This document shows positions 52,027 through 63,828 of a stretch of DNA of 64,000 nucleotides, piece by piece. The stretch is from Dactylorhiza incarnata (lineage: Eukaryota; Streptophyta; Magnoliopsida; Asparagales; Orchidaceae): contig JAWHQI010000068.1 of NCBI GenBank assembly GCA_033032865.1, forward strand, positions 5,084,001-5,148,000. The letters are read 5' to 3'. A model generated the notes under the pieces. The model was not told the origin of the DNA. It did not search any database and saw nothing but the letters and a program-made list of their open reading frames with translations. Position numbers and translations under genes: made by a program. Positions within the stretch are counted from its first letter, which is position 1, and every line of letters begins with the position of its first letter.

Positions 52027-54440
52027 ATGGCTAACAGTGAAGGGAACAAAGAATTCACATCAATGAAGTTACCAATCTGTAGAAAAGAAAACTTTTGGAT
52101 TTGGAAGGAAAGGGTCAGATTATTCATGGAAGCCTCTGATCCTAGGATATACATCACAGTACTAGAAGGAACTTTTGTTCCAATGAAGGTCTCACTCACA
52201 GATGGAAATATCAAGACTCCCAAAACATATTCTGAAATGACTAAAGATGAAGTGGTTCTGGCCACCATGGATAAGAGAGCTCAGAACATCATTGTGAGTG
52301 CAATTGAGGATTCAACCTTCCAGAATTTAGTGCATTGTAAAACTGCCAAGGAAATGTGGGATTCTCTCATTGTCTATATGGAAGGAACTGAAGAAGTCAG
52401 AGATGACAGGAAGTCTCTTCTGAATCAGCAATATGAGGCTTCCACACAAGACAAGAAAGATTCAATAGCAATCTGCTATGAGAAATTCTTCAAAATTGTA
52501 AATGGTCTGAAAACCTATGGAAGAACATTTACAGATTATGAACTGAATGATAAATTCTTCAGATCCCTGAACAAAGAATTGGATATCAAGATCTGTGCTA
52601 TCAGAAAAATGGGAAATCTGGGAAACATTCAGCCACAAAATCTATATGGGAAACTTCTGTCCCATGAACTTCACCTGAATAACAGAAAAGCTGAAGAAGG
52701 ACACAACAAAGAAAACCCCATTACTCTAAAGGCAAAAAGTTCCAAGAGAAGCAAAGAAAGGATGTCATCACCCCCAGGATACCATATGAACCTGAAGAAT
52801 CAGAGACCAGTAATTCTGACTCTGAAATATCAGATAGTGAACTGGCACTCTTCACCAAACAACTGAAAAGAATGCTCAGAAGAAAACATCACTGGAAAAC
52901 TAGGCCTTCTCAGTCATCCAGATCCAAAAAGCACTCCAACTACTCAGAAGGATCCAGACTAGATTCCAAGAAGGACATGTATAACTCTAAACATAATAAA
53001 TCTAATTCAGAAGAAATTGTGTGCTTTGGATGCAGGAAATCTGGGCACATGATTGCTGATTGTCCATCAAAAAGAAAGAACAACAAGAAGTCTGATAAGA
53101 GGAGGCACAAGTCTGACAAGAAACATGAGAGGAGCCTAATAGCCAAGAAAGGCAAAGTCACTCTTAGTGACAATGAGTCTCAATCATCTGATTCAGACAG
53201 CGAAGAGGCACTCATGGAACTGGTGGCTGTCCATGAAAGTGAAGACATTCTGATCCATAGACCTATGATAAGAGCCCCACTATCAAGGTCTGATAGTGAA
53301 GAGGATGAAGAAGAAAATACAAGACTCATGGCCCTCAGTGATGAAGAGGATCAGGAGACAATCTCCAATGTAAAAGTACTTGATGGAACACCTTTATCTG
53401 ATTCTGAATCTGAACATAAGTCTATTTCTAAACCTGAGGCAAATTCACTTTCTTCTGATGAAAGTGACTCAAAATCTAGCTTTCATGAAGATGAGATTGT
53501 TGAGAAATACGAGTCACTTCTTAATGCCCTCAAAAAGAGTAAAAGGCATAACAAGAAGCTACATATAGAAATATCTGAACTTAAGAAGACTAACTCCCAA
53601 TACTCTGAGGCAGCTGAGAGGCTAAATCAGGTAAGCAAGGAGCTTAGCAAATTGAAAATTATGTCTATCATTCACATTCAGACTTTATGCACTAAGGATA
53701 AATTAATAAAAGAACTTGAGGCAAAAGTCCTAGCTGAAAGGAAGCTTGTGGCAAAATTCTCAAAACCACAAACTGTCCTTCCCGTAATAGACACATTCTC
53801 TGCACAATACAGATGTGGCATTGGATACAATGGGAAGGCATAAAATAAATATAAAAATAATGACAAGGCACCCATGCAACCTATAAAATTCAACAAAGCT
53901 ATGCCTATCACAAATAAGCATAATCTAGAAGGTGTGCATGAGCATTGGAAGGGTGAGTGTTCCACTAGCAAAGCTCACTCAATTCAACCAAGCATTAGTG
54001 ATGCCAAATCTCTATACAAAGAAAAAGGATTAATTCATCATGACTCCTTTGTATTTGGAGCAAACACCAAATTCAAAGGAGAGGAACTGAGACGAGTAGT
54101 GAAAACTACTGCTGTCAAGAAATCTGAATCAGCAAATTTCATTGAAACATTTTACAAAACTCTATTGAATAAGGCAGCTAAACAAAATGTGAGTCAACCC
54201 AAAGAGGTGAGAAGACCTCAAAGGAGATATAACAGATATGAATGTTGGTGCTGTGGAAAGGTTGGCTATTTTGCTCTTAACTGCTAGTTCAACCCAACTG
54301 TTCCAAGAATTAATTCTGGGAAACCAATTCTCAGACCAGTGGCAACACATACAACACAAAGGATCAAACAACAAGTAAAGATATCAGCTAATACTAACAA
54401 GGTTCTAGGACCCAACTCTGTGTGGGTTCCTAAGAAAAAG
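52027..54440 (+). pseudogene. gag: Gag of element H (frameshift and stop)
   Basis: The ATG at 52027 opens a copia capsid (CRKENFWIWKERVRLFMEA, LVHCKTAKEMWDSLIVYMEG, YGRTFTDYELNDKFFRSL) up to about 52745. There the frame shifts; the remainder is read in a second frame to 54440 with one stop at 53841. That part has a knuckle CFGCRKSGHMIADC and an acidic Ser/Asp/Glu region with LMALSDEED. A coiled-coil-like segment follows, then a degenerate second knuckle CWCCGKVGYFALNC, in which Tyr replaces the metal-binding His. It ends with VWVPKKK, typical before protease. Confidence 0.88.
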
Positions 54441-54451
54441 TAATTTTCTTA

Positions 54452-55700
54452 TTGCAGGTTTGTCCAAAGACCAATCAAATTCCTATCTGGTATTTGGACA
54501 GTGGATGTTCCATGCACATGACAGGAACAAGAAGTCTACTGAATGACTACACTTCTGTGAAGAATGGACCAAAAGTTATCTTTGGAGGGTCTGACAAAGG
54601 TAAAACTAAATGTTATGGTAAAATCACAAATGGAATTGTCGCCATCACCAAAGTTGCTCATGTTGATGGATTGCAACACAATCTCATTAGCATAAGTCAA
54701 TTATGTGATCTTGGGTCTGACATTTCATTCCACAAGGATGAGTGCCTGATTAAGAAAGAGAATGAGATAATTCTCTCAGGCACTAGGAGTGGCAACATTT
54801 ACTGTTTAAATTTTATATGTTCTGAACAAGAAAATCCAATATGCTTAGTAGCTGAGAATAAAGTCTCTAGTAGTGTACAATGGCACAAAAGGTTAGCTCA
54901 TATAAAATATAATACAATAAATAAGCTCATTTTAGGAGAACTAGTGAGAGCTGGGCCTAAGTGGAAGTGTGTGCAGGAGGGTCCCTGCCATGCTTGTCAA
55001 ATGGGTAAGCAAACCAAGTCATCCTTCAAACCAATTGGTGAGAAGGATTCCATAAGATGTCTATACCTACTTCACATGAACCTATTTGGACCAATGCCTA
55101 TTCATAGCCTAGGAGGAAAGATTTACACCCTTGTAACTGTTGATGATTATTCTAGATTCACATGGGTATTCTTCCTAAGACACAAGTCAAATACTCTAGA
55201 AGTATTCACTAGCTTTGTTAGGCAAATCCAAAATGAAATAGGAAATACAGTAGTCAAAATTAGAAGTGACCATGGAACTGAATTTCAGTCAGGTGCAATG
55301 ACCAAATTTTGTGAAAATCTAGGCATCTCACAAGAGTTCTCATCTCCTAGAACACCCCAACAAAATGGGGTTGCTGAGAGAAGAAATAGAACTCTCATTG
55401 AAGCCAATAGGAGTATGCTGAGTGACTCCTCTCTTCCTGAGTATTTCTGGGCTGAAGCTGTAAACACATCATGCCATGTGCAGAATAGGGCACTTATCAA
55501 CAAGAGACTGAATAAGACCCCTTATGAGTTGATGAAAGGTAGAAAACCAACCCTAGCCTACTTCAAAATATTTGGAAGTAAGTGCTTTGTGCTAAATAAT
55601 GGAAAGTACCTCCTAACCAAGTTTGCTGAAAAAGCCCATGAGGGAATTTATGTTGGTTATAGTTCTCAAAGTAGAGCTTTAGTTCTTACATTTCTTGATA
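54452..55700 (+). pseudogene. pol: Protease-integrase of element H (catalytic Asp lost, truncated)
   Basis: The protease site is WYLDSGCSMHMTG (residue about 10). GAG-pre-integrase has WHKRLAH and CHACQMGKQTK. The core has RSDHGTEF and NGVAERR with DX35E spacing, but the first acidic residue of the triad is Asn (HMNLFGP, codon AAC at 55079-55081) where Asp is expected (HMDLFGP). The domain continues through KTPYELMKGRKP to about residue 415, then runs into an LTR fragment of element I. Not functional as integrase. Confidence 0.9.
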
Positions 55701-55977
55701 AAAATGACGGGCCCTGCACCTCTATTTATAGGCAGACAGATGGATGTTGTCACCGCCCCAGAGAGATACAATAACTGCCCATTCAGATCGCGTGCGGTCT
55801 CAACAAAAACCAGACCGTGCGACCAACAAACAGGAAGCCTTCTTTGACAAAACAAACTGACACAAAAACAAAGGGCTAGAAAAAGCCCACGCAGACCACG
55901 CGGCCACTGCGTTGTCAGCGGTCTGTCTTCCTCAGACCGCCCAGCACACTTCCTCTTCTACTTCAAAAAATTCAACA
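55697..55977 (-). repeat. Partial 3' LTR of element I
   Basis: Matches the inner part of the G LTR (TGACGGGCCCTGCAC, CTATTTATAGG) and ends TTCAACA. AAGGGCGAG on the minus strand (55978-55986) is its polypurine tract. The truncation point GATAAAAATGAC (55697-55708) is also in the right LTR at 59132-59143. Confidence 0.85.
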
Positions 55978-56040
55978 CTCGCCCTTGAAGTGGGAAGTGG
56001 AAGTCAGCCCAAGCAAATTCCATAACCGACCAAAAGGTCC

Positions 56041-57720
56041 CTACGACAGCGGCTTTGTGAAGATGTCAGCGACATTGTCCTCGTTCAACACATATTCAAC
56101 CGTCAAAGATCTCTCCGGCAGCTTCTCCCGAACGAAGTGTTGTTCGATCTCAATATGCTTGGTTCGTGCGTGGCAAACTGGATTATTAAACAGTTTAAGA
56201 GCACTCTCGTTGTCACCACATAGCAGAGTAGTGCCTCGCACCTCCTCACGAATATCTCCCACAAGCCTCCTAAGCTAGATGGCTTCCTGAGCTGCCAAGT
56301 CCAAAACCTTATATTCTACTTCCGTAGTGGAGCAGACACCGAATCCTTCTTCTTGCTGCACCACGAGTTAGTTGTGGAGCCAGTCATAAAGACATACCCA
56401 GAAGTCAATTTTTGATCTTCTGAATCTCCTCCATAATTAGCATCTGTGCAACCATGCAGATTTTAGCTCGAGTCCCTCCCATAAAAGAGACCCATATCAG
56501 AGGTGGACGTCATATATTTCAAAATGCTCATAGCCGCTACTAGATGAGTTTTCCGTGGCTCTGCCATATATCGACTTACTCGGCCCACAACATAAGCAAT
56601 ATCCGGCCTCGTAATCGTCAGATAAATCAAGCTTCCAACCAAAGCCCAGAACACCAAAGGATCAGAAAGAACCCTTCCCTCATCCTGCCGAAGCATTAAT
56701 CCAACTTCTAGTGGAGTAGAGCTAATCTTCCCCTCTTCCATGCCGAATCGTTTCACAATCTGTTCTGCATAGCCCTTCTGGGAAACGAGCACACCGCTCT
56801 CTTTTCTCTCCACCTCAAGACCAAGGAAATTGTGAAGCTCACCTAAATCCTTCATCTCAAATCTGATATCTAGTTCAGCCCGAAGCCTAGCTACCTCCAC
56901 TTCAGAGTTCCCCATGACGATCATGTCGTCCACATATAACAACACCAAGACTTGAAGCTCCCCCGTCTTCTTTAAGAACAAGCTTGAATCAGAATCAAAA
57001 GCAAAATATCCACAGAATTGGAGATATTCTGCGATCTTTCCATACCACGCCCGAGGCACTTACTTCAAGACGTAAAGAACCTTCTTGAACTTGCTGACAT
57101 GTCCTGGATGAGCTTCAAAAACATAGTCAGGTGGTTTCACCACGAAGATATCCTTGTCAATCTCTTCGTACAGGAAAACATTCTTCACGTCAAGTTGCCA
57201 AATCTTCCACCCTTGGCAAGCTGCCAATGCAATCACCACCCGAACTGAAGTCATCTTGACAACATGACTAAAAGTATCTTCATAGTCTTCTCGGTATTGT
57301 TGAGAGAACCCTCGGGATACAAGGCGAGCCTTGTACTTCTCGATGCTGCCTCCAGCCTTCTTCTTCATCTTGTAAACCCACTTGCACGTCACAGAAGTAA
57401 TGCCATCAACCTTGGGCACAAGATCCCCAAGTCTCATTCTTCCTAAGGGCAACTATCTCCTCATCCATGACATATTCCCACTCCTTGACTCCAGTGGCAT
57501 TTTCAAAGCAAGACGGCTCTCGCTCATCTAAGGGGACAACAAAGAAATATGAGACGAAGCTCACCAAGTTCCGCCCTTTATACCGAGCTGGTGGAATGAT
57601 AGTCTTCTTGGACCTCCTTAGGGATTTACCCTGATCTACCTCTTCTGCTGCTTCTTCTAGACTAGCTCTTCTTCCGGGCACACTTGGAGCATCGCTCACC
57701 CTGCTTCCAGAACCTGAAGC
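56041..57720 (-). pseudogene. pol: RT-RNase H of element I
   Basis: Copia RT with KWVYKMKKKAGGSIEKYKA, WQLDVKNVFLYEE, catalytic YVDD (LLYVDDMIVMGNS) and LGLEVERKESG. RNase H ends GDNESALKLFNNP and DNVADIFTKPLS. Several stops and frame changes (near 57060, 57406-57452 and 56280-56460). Sequence is clearly homologous to G. Confidence 0.88.
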
Positions 57721-57783
57721 ACTTGTCTAGAGCTAGAGATAACTGGAGCACTTGGTGAAACAGGCAACTCCACTAGATGTTTT

Positions 57784-58395
57784 TAGCAACTTCTCCTTGC
57801 CCTCTATCTGACCTACTCTCTCTTGCGAAGCAATCAAGTTTTCCACCTCAAGAAATGATGGATGATTGGCCTAGCCTTGCACAGAAGTAACGAAGGCCAC
57901 ATACTCCCTCTGTAAGCCGTGGATTATGTGCCTCTTCAGCTTCTCTTCTGAGATGGGCTCTTCCCGATCCAATGCCGATATCTCTGCACAAAGTTTCTTC
58001 ATCTTCATAAAGAAGGATGAGATAGACAGATCACCTTGAGTTTCTTTTGCCAACACATTCTCAAGAAATTGTATCCGAGTTACATTCTTCTTATTGAACA
58101 AGCCATCCAAGGCTGTCCAAATCTCACCAGCAGATCAACATCCTATGATGTGGACAAAGTGCTCAGGAATGATAGCTCGCTTGAGAGTGAACTCTGCTTT
58201 AGCATTTGTTCTCTTCCAAGCCTTCGCCTGCTCAGCATTCCCTTCAGCAGATACCACTGGTTGTCTCGCTTCTCCACCGACTACCTCCCATAAATCCTCG
58301 CCAAAAAGATAGCTCTCCATGAAAGACTTCCACATCTTAAAGGTAGTCTGCGTAAGGAGCTCAATACTAAAACCTCTTGCGTAATATCCTTCCAT
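57784..58395 (-). pseudogene. gag: Gag N-terminus of element I
   Basis: Opens at 58395 (MEGYYARGFSIELLTQTTFK), homologous to Gag of G, and continues after a stop near 58135 to about 57784 (LKRHIIHGLQREYVAFVTS). It then joins RT-linker sequence directly. The knuckle, protease and integrase are absent. Confidence 0.85.
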
Positions 58396-58475
58396 TGCTA
58401 TACCGCTAGTTAACTTGAACTTCTAGAAATCTCAAGCAAGATAATAAGGTTGATCACTGCTCAAGCCTTCTGTCC

Positions 58476-58486
58476 CTCTGATACCA
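58476..58486 (-). promoter_or_regulatory. iMet primer-binding site of element I
   Basis: The minus strand reads ATGGTATCAGAG, adjoining the LTR at 58487. Confidence 0.85.
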
Positions 58487-59191
58487 TGTTAAAATTTCAC
58501 TAACTCTGATATCTTCTGATAGATTTTAGCTTAGATACCAAGTTAGAATACTTAGAAGCGGGAATAAGGCACAGGAACACTATAACCATTCCATGTTAAG
58601 TAACCATCATAATAAAAGGACAAGAATCAGGTATTTACTATCTCTTTACAATGCGAGGTATACATGGAGAGACATGATTTATCAGAAAATAAGATGGAGA
58701 GAAACAGAGACAAACAAGTAACTAACGAATAGTCACTATTGAGACCGCCAGAGACCGCAGGAGCTTCTGTCTTATTCAACTGCTGAAAAAACAACTTGTT
58801 CGCACTTCTTGACCGCCTGACCGCAAGGTCGCCTGATCACAGAAACTGCCTGCGAATAGAGAACAAGACTGCAACAGCTGTCGCCTGACCGCAACTATAG
58901 ATTGCCTAATCGCTGAGCTCGCTGCGAACAACCAAGAACTGCAACACAGATCTCATAGTAGGAGACTGCTGGCGAATTGGTTATTCAAAGATGGGAAATC
59001 ACCATGGAAGAAGATCGCTGACTGCTAGCCGCTGACCTGCGAACCCAATAAATGATCAAACCACTTCCAGGACGCGCGACCTCAAAAGTCAGACCGACAA
59101 AAACAACCTAATCTTTAGTTTTATAGTTCTCGATAAAAATGACAGTCCCTGCTCATCTATTTATAGGTAGACAGACGGATGTTGTCATCGC
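58487..59191 (-). repeat. 5' LTR of element I (cut by J)
   Basis: Begins TGTTAAAATTTC and parallels the G LTR up to GATGTTGTCATCGC, where the LTR of J starts. The other half should lie beyond J and K, outside the window. Confidence 0.85.
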
Positions 59192-60414
59192 TGATGCAGG
59201 CTACGGTCTCCGACACGATCGCTACGAACAAACACGCGTTCCCTCTCAACGCTCCCAAATTTTATGTTCGCACAAAAATACTCGCAATGTACACGCAACG
59301 CAATAATTATCAATTAGATGCTAACGTATGGGTAGTCACGCCGTTAGAGGTTGAATAGATGGCTATAGGCCAATATTCTTCCCGACTAAAAGGACCCACC
59401 CAGTCCGAACGAGCTTGAGTTGTACCAAAAGAGATATACCAAAAATTACGATTCAAAAATGGTAGATCTCTCCCAACAAAAAGTCGAGGTTCATCAGTCC
59501 TCTTCGAAAATTAAAAGAAATAAGAAGATCGCACAAATCAATCGAAGAAAACCACGATCATCCAAGTGATTCGAAGATCACGACAAAATTTACCACCACA
59601 AGAAATTAACAAGAGGGAAAAATCTCACGAGTAGAAATTTCGTTACCTCGCTTGAGATAGGATTATCCTCAAGCATACACTCGCCCGACTCGTTCTTCAA
59701 CGGATCCACCGGAACTGCATCGAATGGAGAGAAACTCGTCCGCCATGATTGCTTCACGCCGGATCTTGGTTTCCCGGGGCCACGACACGTTCTTCTTCCT
59801 TCTTCACCTTGGCCGAAACTTCTCAAGAAGAGGGAGTATGATGGGCGGCAATGAGAGGGGGCTGAAGTTGAGGGAGAAAAGCACAAGGGGGAAGGAGAAG
59901 TGGTGGTCGGCGGTCAAGAGGAGGGAGGAAGAGAAATGGGCGGCCAAGATAGGTTTTTTTTCTTATCATTCAATATAATAAATCTAATAAAAGATGGCCT
60001 TTTATAGGCAAGCCAACAAACACGTCTAAACGCAGTACGAAATTAAAATATAACATGAGCATGGCTAAACGCAGTCCAAAATTAAAATGAAACATGGACA
60101 TAAACAAAGTCCAAAATAAGAGAGAAAGCTAGATATTATTTAAATTAATAATTATAATAAAATAATTACAATTATTAATTATTAATCTTGCGTCGCGGAC
60201 GAAGGTTGTAATGACGATGGCGTTCTTCATGACGGTGCGGCGATGGCGTTCTTCAAAATGCTTGTCGCGGAGATGGCGTACACCATGATTGTTGGTTCGG
60301 CATCGTCCATCCGAGTCATCAAATGTAGTGTTGCGGAAGCGATCAATATAATGCGTCGAGTCGGCGTCGTCAAGGAACTGGTCACGAACATATGGCGGGG
60401 CGTCATCGCCATCA
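59192..60414 (-). repeat. 3' LTR of element J
   Basis: On the minus strand TGATGGCGATGACG...CCTGCATCA. Positions 59192-59675 match 63342-63825; the rest has no partner because the right LTR is interrupted. A TATA box CTATAAAAGG (about 59999-60009 minus) and an abutting polypurine tract support this extent. Confidence 0.75.
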
Positions 60415-60429
60415 ATCCTCCCCCACTCA
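60415..60429 (-). promoter_or_regulatory. Polypurine tract of element J
   Basis: The minus strand reads GAGTGGGGGAGGATT, directly before the LTR start TGATGG. Confidence 0.75.
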
Positions 60430-60457
60430 AAATCACTCATCACCGATGAGTGGGACA

Positions 60458-61210
60458 TCAACAAACACCTGTCAGACAAAGCAAAGGTCTGTGGAACCCT
60501 TGGAAATGCGTTAGGAAAATAAGGAGAAAAAGTTTTATCATCAACATTAGACGTACCTCCAGTAGGAACCGAAGAAGAGAGCGAACCGGGCACAAGCTCA
60601 CCCCCAACCCATTAGAAAATGTAGTGGATCCAAACAGACAGTCGGTTAATTCAAGTGGTGGATAAATATATGGCGTTAAATCCAAAATATTGAAAATATG
60701 GGAGATTCCCCAATCAGTGGGTAACTCTAAAAGAAAAGCGTTTTCTCCTAATTTTTTTAAAATTCGAATAGGACCCGCTCGCCGATTTGCCAACTTTTTA
60801 TGGTGCCCGAAGGAAACCGTTCAGGGATGAGATGCACCATAACCAAATCGCCAACTTTCAAGTGTGATGCTCTCTTATGTACGCTAGCATGAAATTGATA
60901 AGATGCATATTGTGTAGTTAACGGGTCCTTAATGTGCTTGTGTAAATTATGAACGTGAGAGGCAATGTCTTGTGCAAATTGACTTGACTTATATGATGGA
61001 GGTAAAAGAATCAAATCAAGTGGCATTGGTGCCTTATATCCGTGCACGATTTCATTCGGCGATAAATCCGTTGATCTATTTTTAGAATTATTATTCGCTA
61101 ACTGAGCATAAGGAAAAAGTAAATCCCAAGTACCCTTGTGGTCAGCTAAAATCATAGAAACGTGCAGGTGAATGTCATAAGCAACTGGAGGAAAAATATG
61201 CGCAACTGGA
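60458..61210 (-). pseudogene. pol: Integrase C-terminal part of element J
   Basis: Minus strand: KGTWDLLFPYAQLANNNSKN, LSPNEIVHGYKAPMPLDL, LKVGDLVMVHLIPERFP, then after a frameshift near 60770 GPIRILKKLGENAFLLELP and SHIFNILDLTPY. This is the end of the integrase core plus the C-terminal domain of a plant chromovirus. The catalytic D, D and E are not present because the upstream core is deleted. Confidence 0.85.
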
Positions 61211-62544
61211 CCGGATGAGTAAGTACGTCGTGAAGAAACTAAGTCCAGTGGTACAGTCGCCACAGAATCATAATCGCTCGCGGCCGCCAACAAATCCGTA
61301 GACGGGCACTCAAAAACACTGTCCATCAAAGGTGACGCGTAGTCAAATCTACGAAGGGTTGTGAAAAGACCGAGCACAAAATCTAACAACTCAACAAAAC
61401 ATGTCCGACGGGACATGACCAATGGAGGGGCTAGTAGCATAGGCAAAACAAACTGGCTAGGACGCGGCATAATAAATTCATGTCCTAAAAATTCTGCAGG
61501 TCGAGTCCATGGGTCAGGATGGAGGACCGACAAAATCAAACCTGGCATAATTTCTAATTCATAATGAGCTTCAGGCAAAGGTGATAACATCAAAGAAATG
61601 TCTTCCAGGTTCTCAACGTCAAAGTCACCTAAAGTTAACCTTTCCTCGCAAGGTAAATCTTCCAATGCACTGGGTACGTACTCCCAATCAGAATCATAAG
61701 ACAAATCTAAAACTGGATCAGAGGGGAGGTCCTCTTTACTATCACTAGGGTAACCAATCTCCTCATCATTGCTAAGTTCTTCCTTAATAACGACATTGCA
61801 CTCAGCAGTAGGCTCCGTCAAGGGCACATACTCAGTATTGTCAGAAGGTTCAAAAACTATATCAGGAAGTTTGGGAGGAGACATTCTCGATGCATTGTGT
61901 GTGGAAATTATGGGAGGAACCTCACTAACCGGAATACTCTCACCGCGCGGTCTCATGGCATCCCTAGCCGTAATGACAACCGAGTTCGAGTCAGTGGACC
62001 AGAACTTACCCTTATCTTTTTGGGATAACGGAGGGGGAGGTCCTAAGATGGACTTGCCCTTCTGAAAATAACGAGACTTGGACTTGTGAGCAAGATGCTT
62101 CTCAATATCCTACGCGGCATTATAGGCGGTGCTTAAATCTGTGTGTTCATAACGAAGGAGTTTACCTTGAATGTTGGAGTTAAGCCCCTTACGAAACCGT
62201 GAAAGGGTGACCTCAGACATCTCCCTAACATCACACCTAGTCATTATGTCCTTCAGGAGGCCCATGTACTACGCAACCGATCGATTCCCTTGTCTAAGGG
62301 AAGATAACTCATCAAACATATGCGTTCGATGGTATGAAGACAGAGGAGGGGTTCGGTTGGCCGAAAGTTGGGCCACCATTTCCCGAATCTCCACCAGTTG
62401 TTGATTCATCTCACGTCGAAAATCATCAATCGGCGAGTGGTTTCGATTTGGTTGTCGCACGTCACGAGGAAAAGTTGGGGTGCGATTAACCATAACTTTG
62501 GCATACAAGTAATCTAAACGGGAAACATAAACGTCATGAGCCAT
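61211..62544 (-). pseudogene. gag: Gag remnant of element J fused to integrase frame
   Basis: Starts MAHDVYVSRLDYLYAK at 62544 and includes EVTLSRFRKGLN-type Gag sequence and DIEKHLAHKSKS, interrupted by stops near 62267 and 62112. From 61956 one frame of 399 aa is open into the integrase fragment. Its first 250 residues are acidic and show no known domain. The capsid N-terminus and zinc knuckle are missing. Confidence 0.7.
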
Positions 62545-62639
62545 ACCCGAAGAATAGGTGTGTACTCGGGACCAGAACTAGTGAACATGCAATGATATAA
62601 CATTTTTGAATCTGAACTAGACAGATTTGTAAAAGAGAA

Positions 62640-62935
62640 TTTTATAAGAAGAACAATTTTGAAATTCAAGAAAAAGTTTGAATTTCAAAAATTTAAATTT
62701 ATATTTCAAAATTTTGAATTTGAAATTCAAAAATTTGAATTTTGAATGTGAAAATAAAAAAAATTGAATTTCAAAATTTTGAATTTTGAATTTGAATTTC
62801 AAAATTTTGAATTTTGAATTTTGAATTTGAATTTCAAAAATTTGAATTTGAATTTCAAAAATTTGAATTTGAATTTAAAAAATTTGAATTTGAATTTCAA
62901 AATTTTGAATTTGACTTTCCAGAATTTAAAATGTT
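62640..62935. repeat. AT-rich GAATTTGAATTTCAAAA array in leader of J
   Basis: Imperfect repeats of TTTGAATTTGAATTTCAAAA about every 17-25 bp. TTTGAATTTCAAA-like segments are near-palindromic. They lie between the primer site and gag. Confidence 0.85.
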
Positions 62936-63325
62936 TTTTATTTTTCTGTAGAAAATAGTACACAGATTTGCAAAAGTTTTTGTTTTTAATTTTCGCTGAA
63001 AAATAAAAATTTTAAGACCACTATTCGCAGACCAGAAATTTAAACAGGCCAAATTTTATGAAATCTAATTTTATTCCCGCCTAATAACTAGGGTAATGAA
63101 AATATTTTTTTGATTTTCTAACTGATAAAAATATGGAGAATTCCCAGAATTTTGTTTTTTTCGATTTTCGCAGAGAAATAAATTTTTTTAGGCCGCTAAT
63201 CGTAGACCAGAAATTAAAATTTTTGAAATTTCAAAATTTTGAACACGAAATCGTGTGAAGATTGTGTGTGCCGGCGTTCTAAGAAATTTTTTGGAATGCG
63301 TCAATTAAGAAATTGACATGAACCT

Positions 63326-63338
63326 GGCTCTGATACCA
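63326..63338 (-). promoter_or_regulatory. iMet primer-binding site of element J
   Basis: The minus strand reads TGGTATCAGAGCC, three bases from the LTR end at 63342. Confidence 0.9.
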
Positions 63339-63341
63339 AAT

Positions 63342-63828
63342 TGATGCAGGCTACGGTCTCCGACATGATCGCTACGAAAAAAGATGCGTTCCCTCTCAAC
63401 GCTCCAAAATTTTACGTTCGCATAAAAATACTCGCAACGTACACGCAACGCAATAATTGTCAATTAGATGCTAACGTACGGGTAGTCACGCCGTTAGAGG
63501 TTGAATAGATGGCTATAAGCCAATATTCTTCTCGACTAAAAGGACCCACCCGGTCCGAACGAGCTTGAGTTGTGCCAAAAGAGATCTACCAAAAATTACG
63601 ATTCAAAAAGGGTAGATCTCTCCCAACAAAAAGTCGAGGTTCGCCAGTCCTCTTTGAAAATTAAAAGAAATAAGAAGATCACACAAATCAATCGAAGAAA
63701 ACCACGATCATCCAAGTGATTCGAAGATCACGCCAAAATTTACCACCACAAGAAATTAACAAGAGGGAAAAATCTCACGAGTAGAAATTTCGTTACCTCG
63801 CTTGAGATAGGATTATCCTCAAGCACGC
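63342..63828 (-). repeat. 5' LTR of element J (cut by K)
   Basis: 484 bp matching 59192-59675, then a change to unrelated sequence. The change falls in mid-LTR, not at an LTR end, which indicates an insertion. Confidence 0.8.

Larger units (their letters stand above)
50434..55700 (+). mobile_element. Element H: SIRE-like Ty1/copia, truncated in integrase
   Basis: 5' LTR, iMet primer site, gag with two knuckles, protease and integrase on the plus strand. The element stops in the integrase C-terminus near 55697-55708, where a partial LTR of element I begins without a target duplication. RT, RNase H and the 3' LTR are missing. It was inserted in the 5' LTR of E. Confidence 0.9.
55697..59191 (-). 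mobile_element. Element I: deletion derivative of a G-like Ty1/copia
   Basis: In minus order: 5' LTR (59191-58487, cut by J), iMet primer site, gag N-terminus, then a direct jump to the RT linker, RT, RNase H, and a partial 3' LTR (55977-55697). Compared with G, the gag C-terminus, zinc knuckle, protease and integrase are missing. The left LTR lacks about 645 bp at the junction with H. Confidence 0.88.
59192..63828 (-). mobile_element. Element J: internally deleted Ty3/gypsy chromovirus-like element
   Basis: In minus order: 5' LTR (63828-63342, cut by K), iMet primer site, AT-rich leader, gag remnant, integrase C-terminal part, polypurine tract and a 1.22-kb 3' LTR (60414-59192). Zinc knuckle, protease, RT, RNase H and the integrase core are missing. 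The left flank is ATCGC. Confidence 0.82.

Noticed and set aside
54430..54460. Mini-intron (GTAATTTTC...TTGCAG) between Gag and protease of H
   Set aside because: Only about 18 bases, far below any plant intron; a frameshift mutation is simpler.
59192..59675. A 484-bp LTR for J ending CTCAAGCA
   Set aside because: The match to the right copy stops there, but TATA box, polypurine tract and LTR start lie further on (to 60414); the break is better explained by insertion of K in the right LTR.
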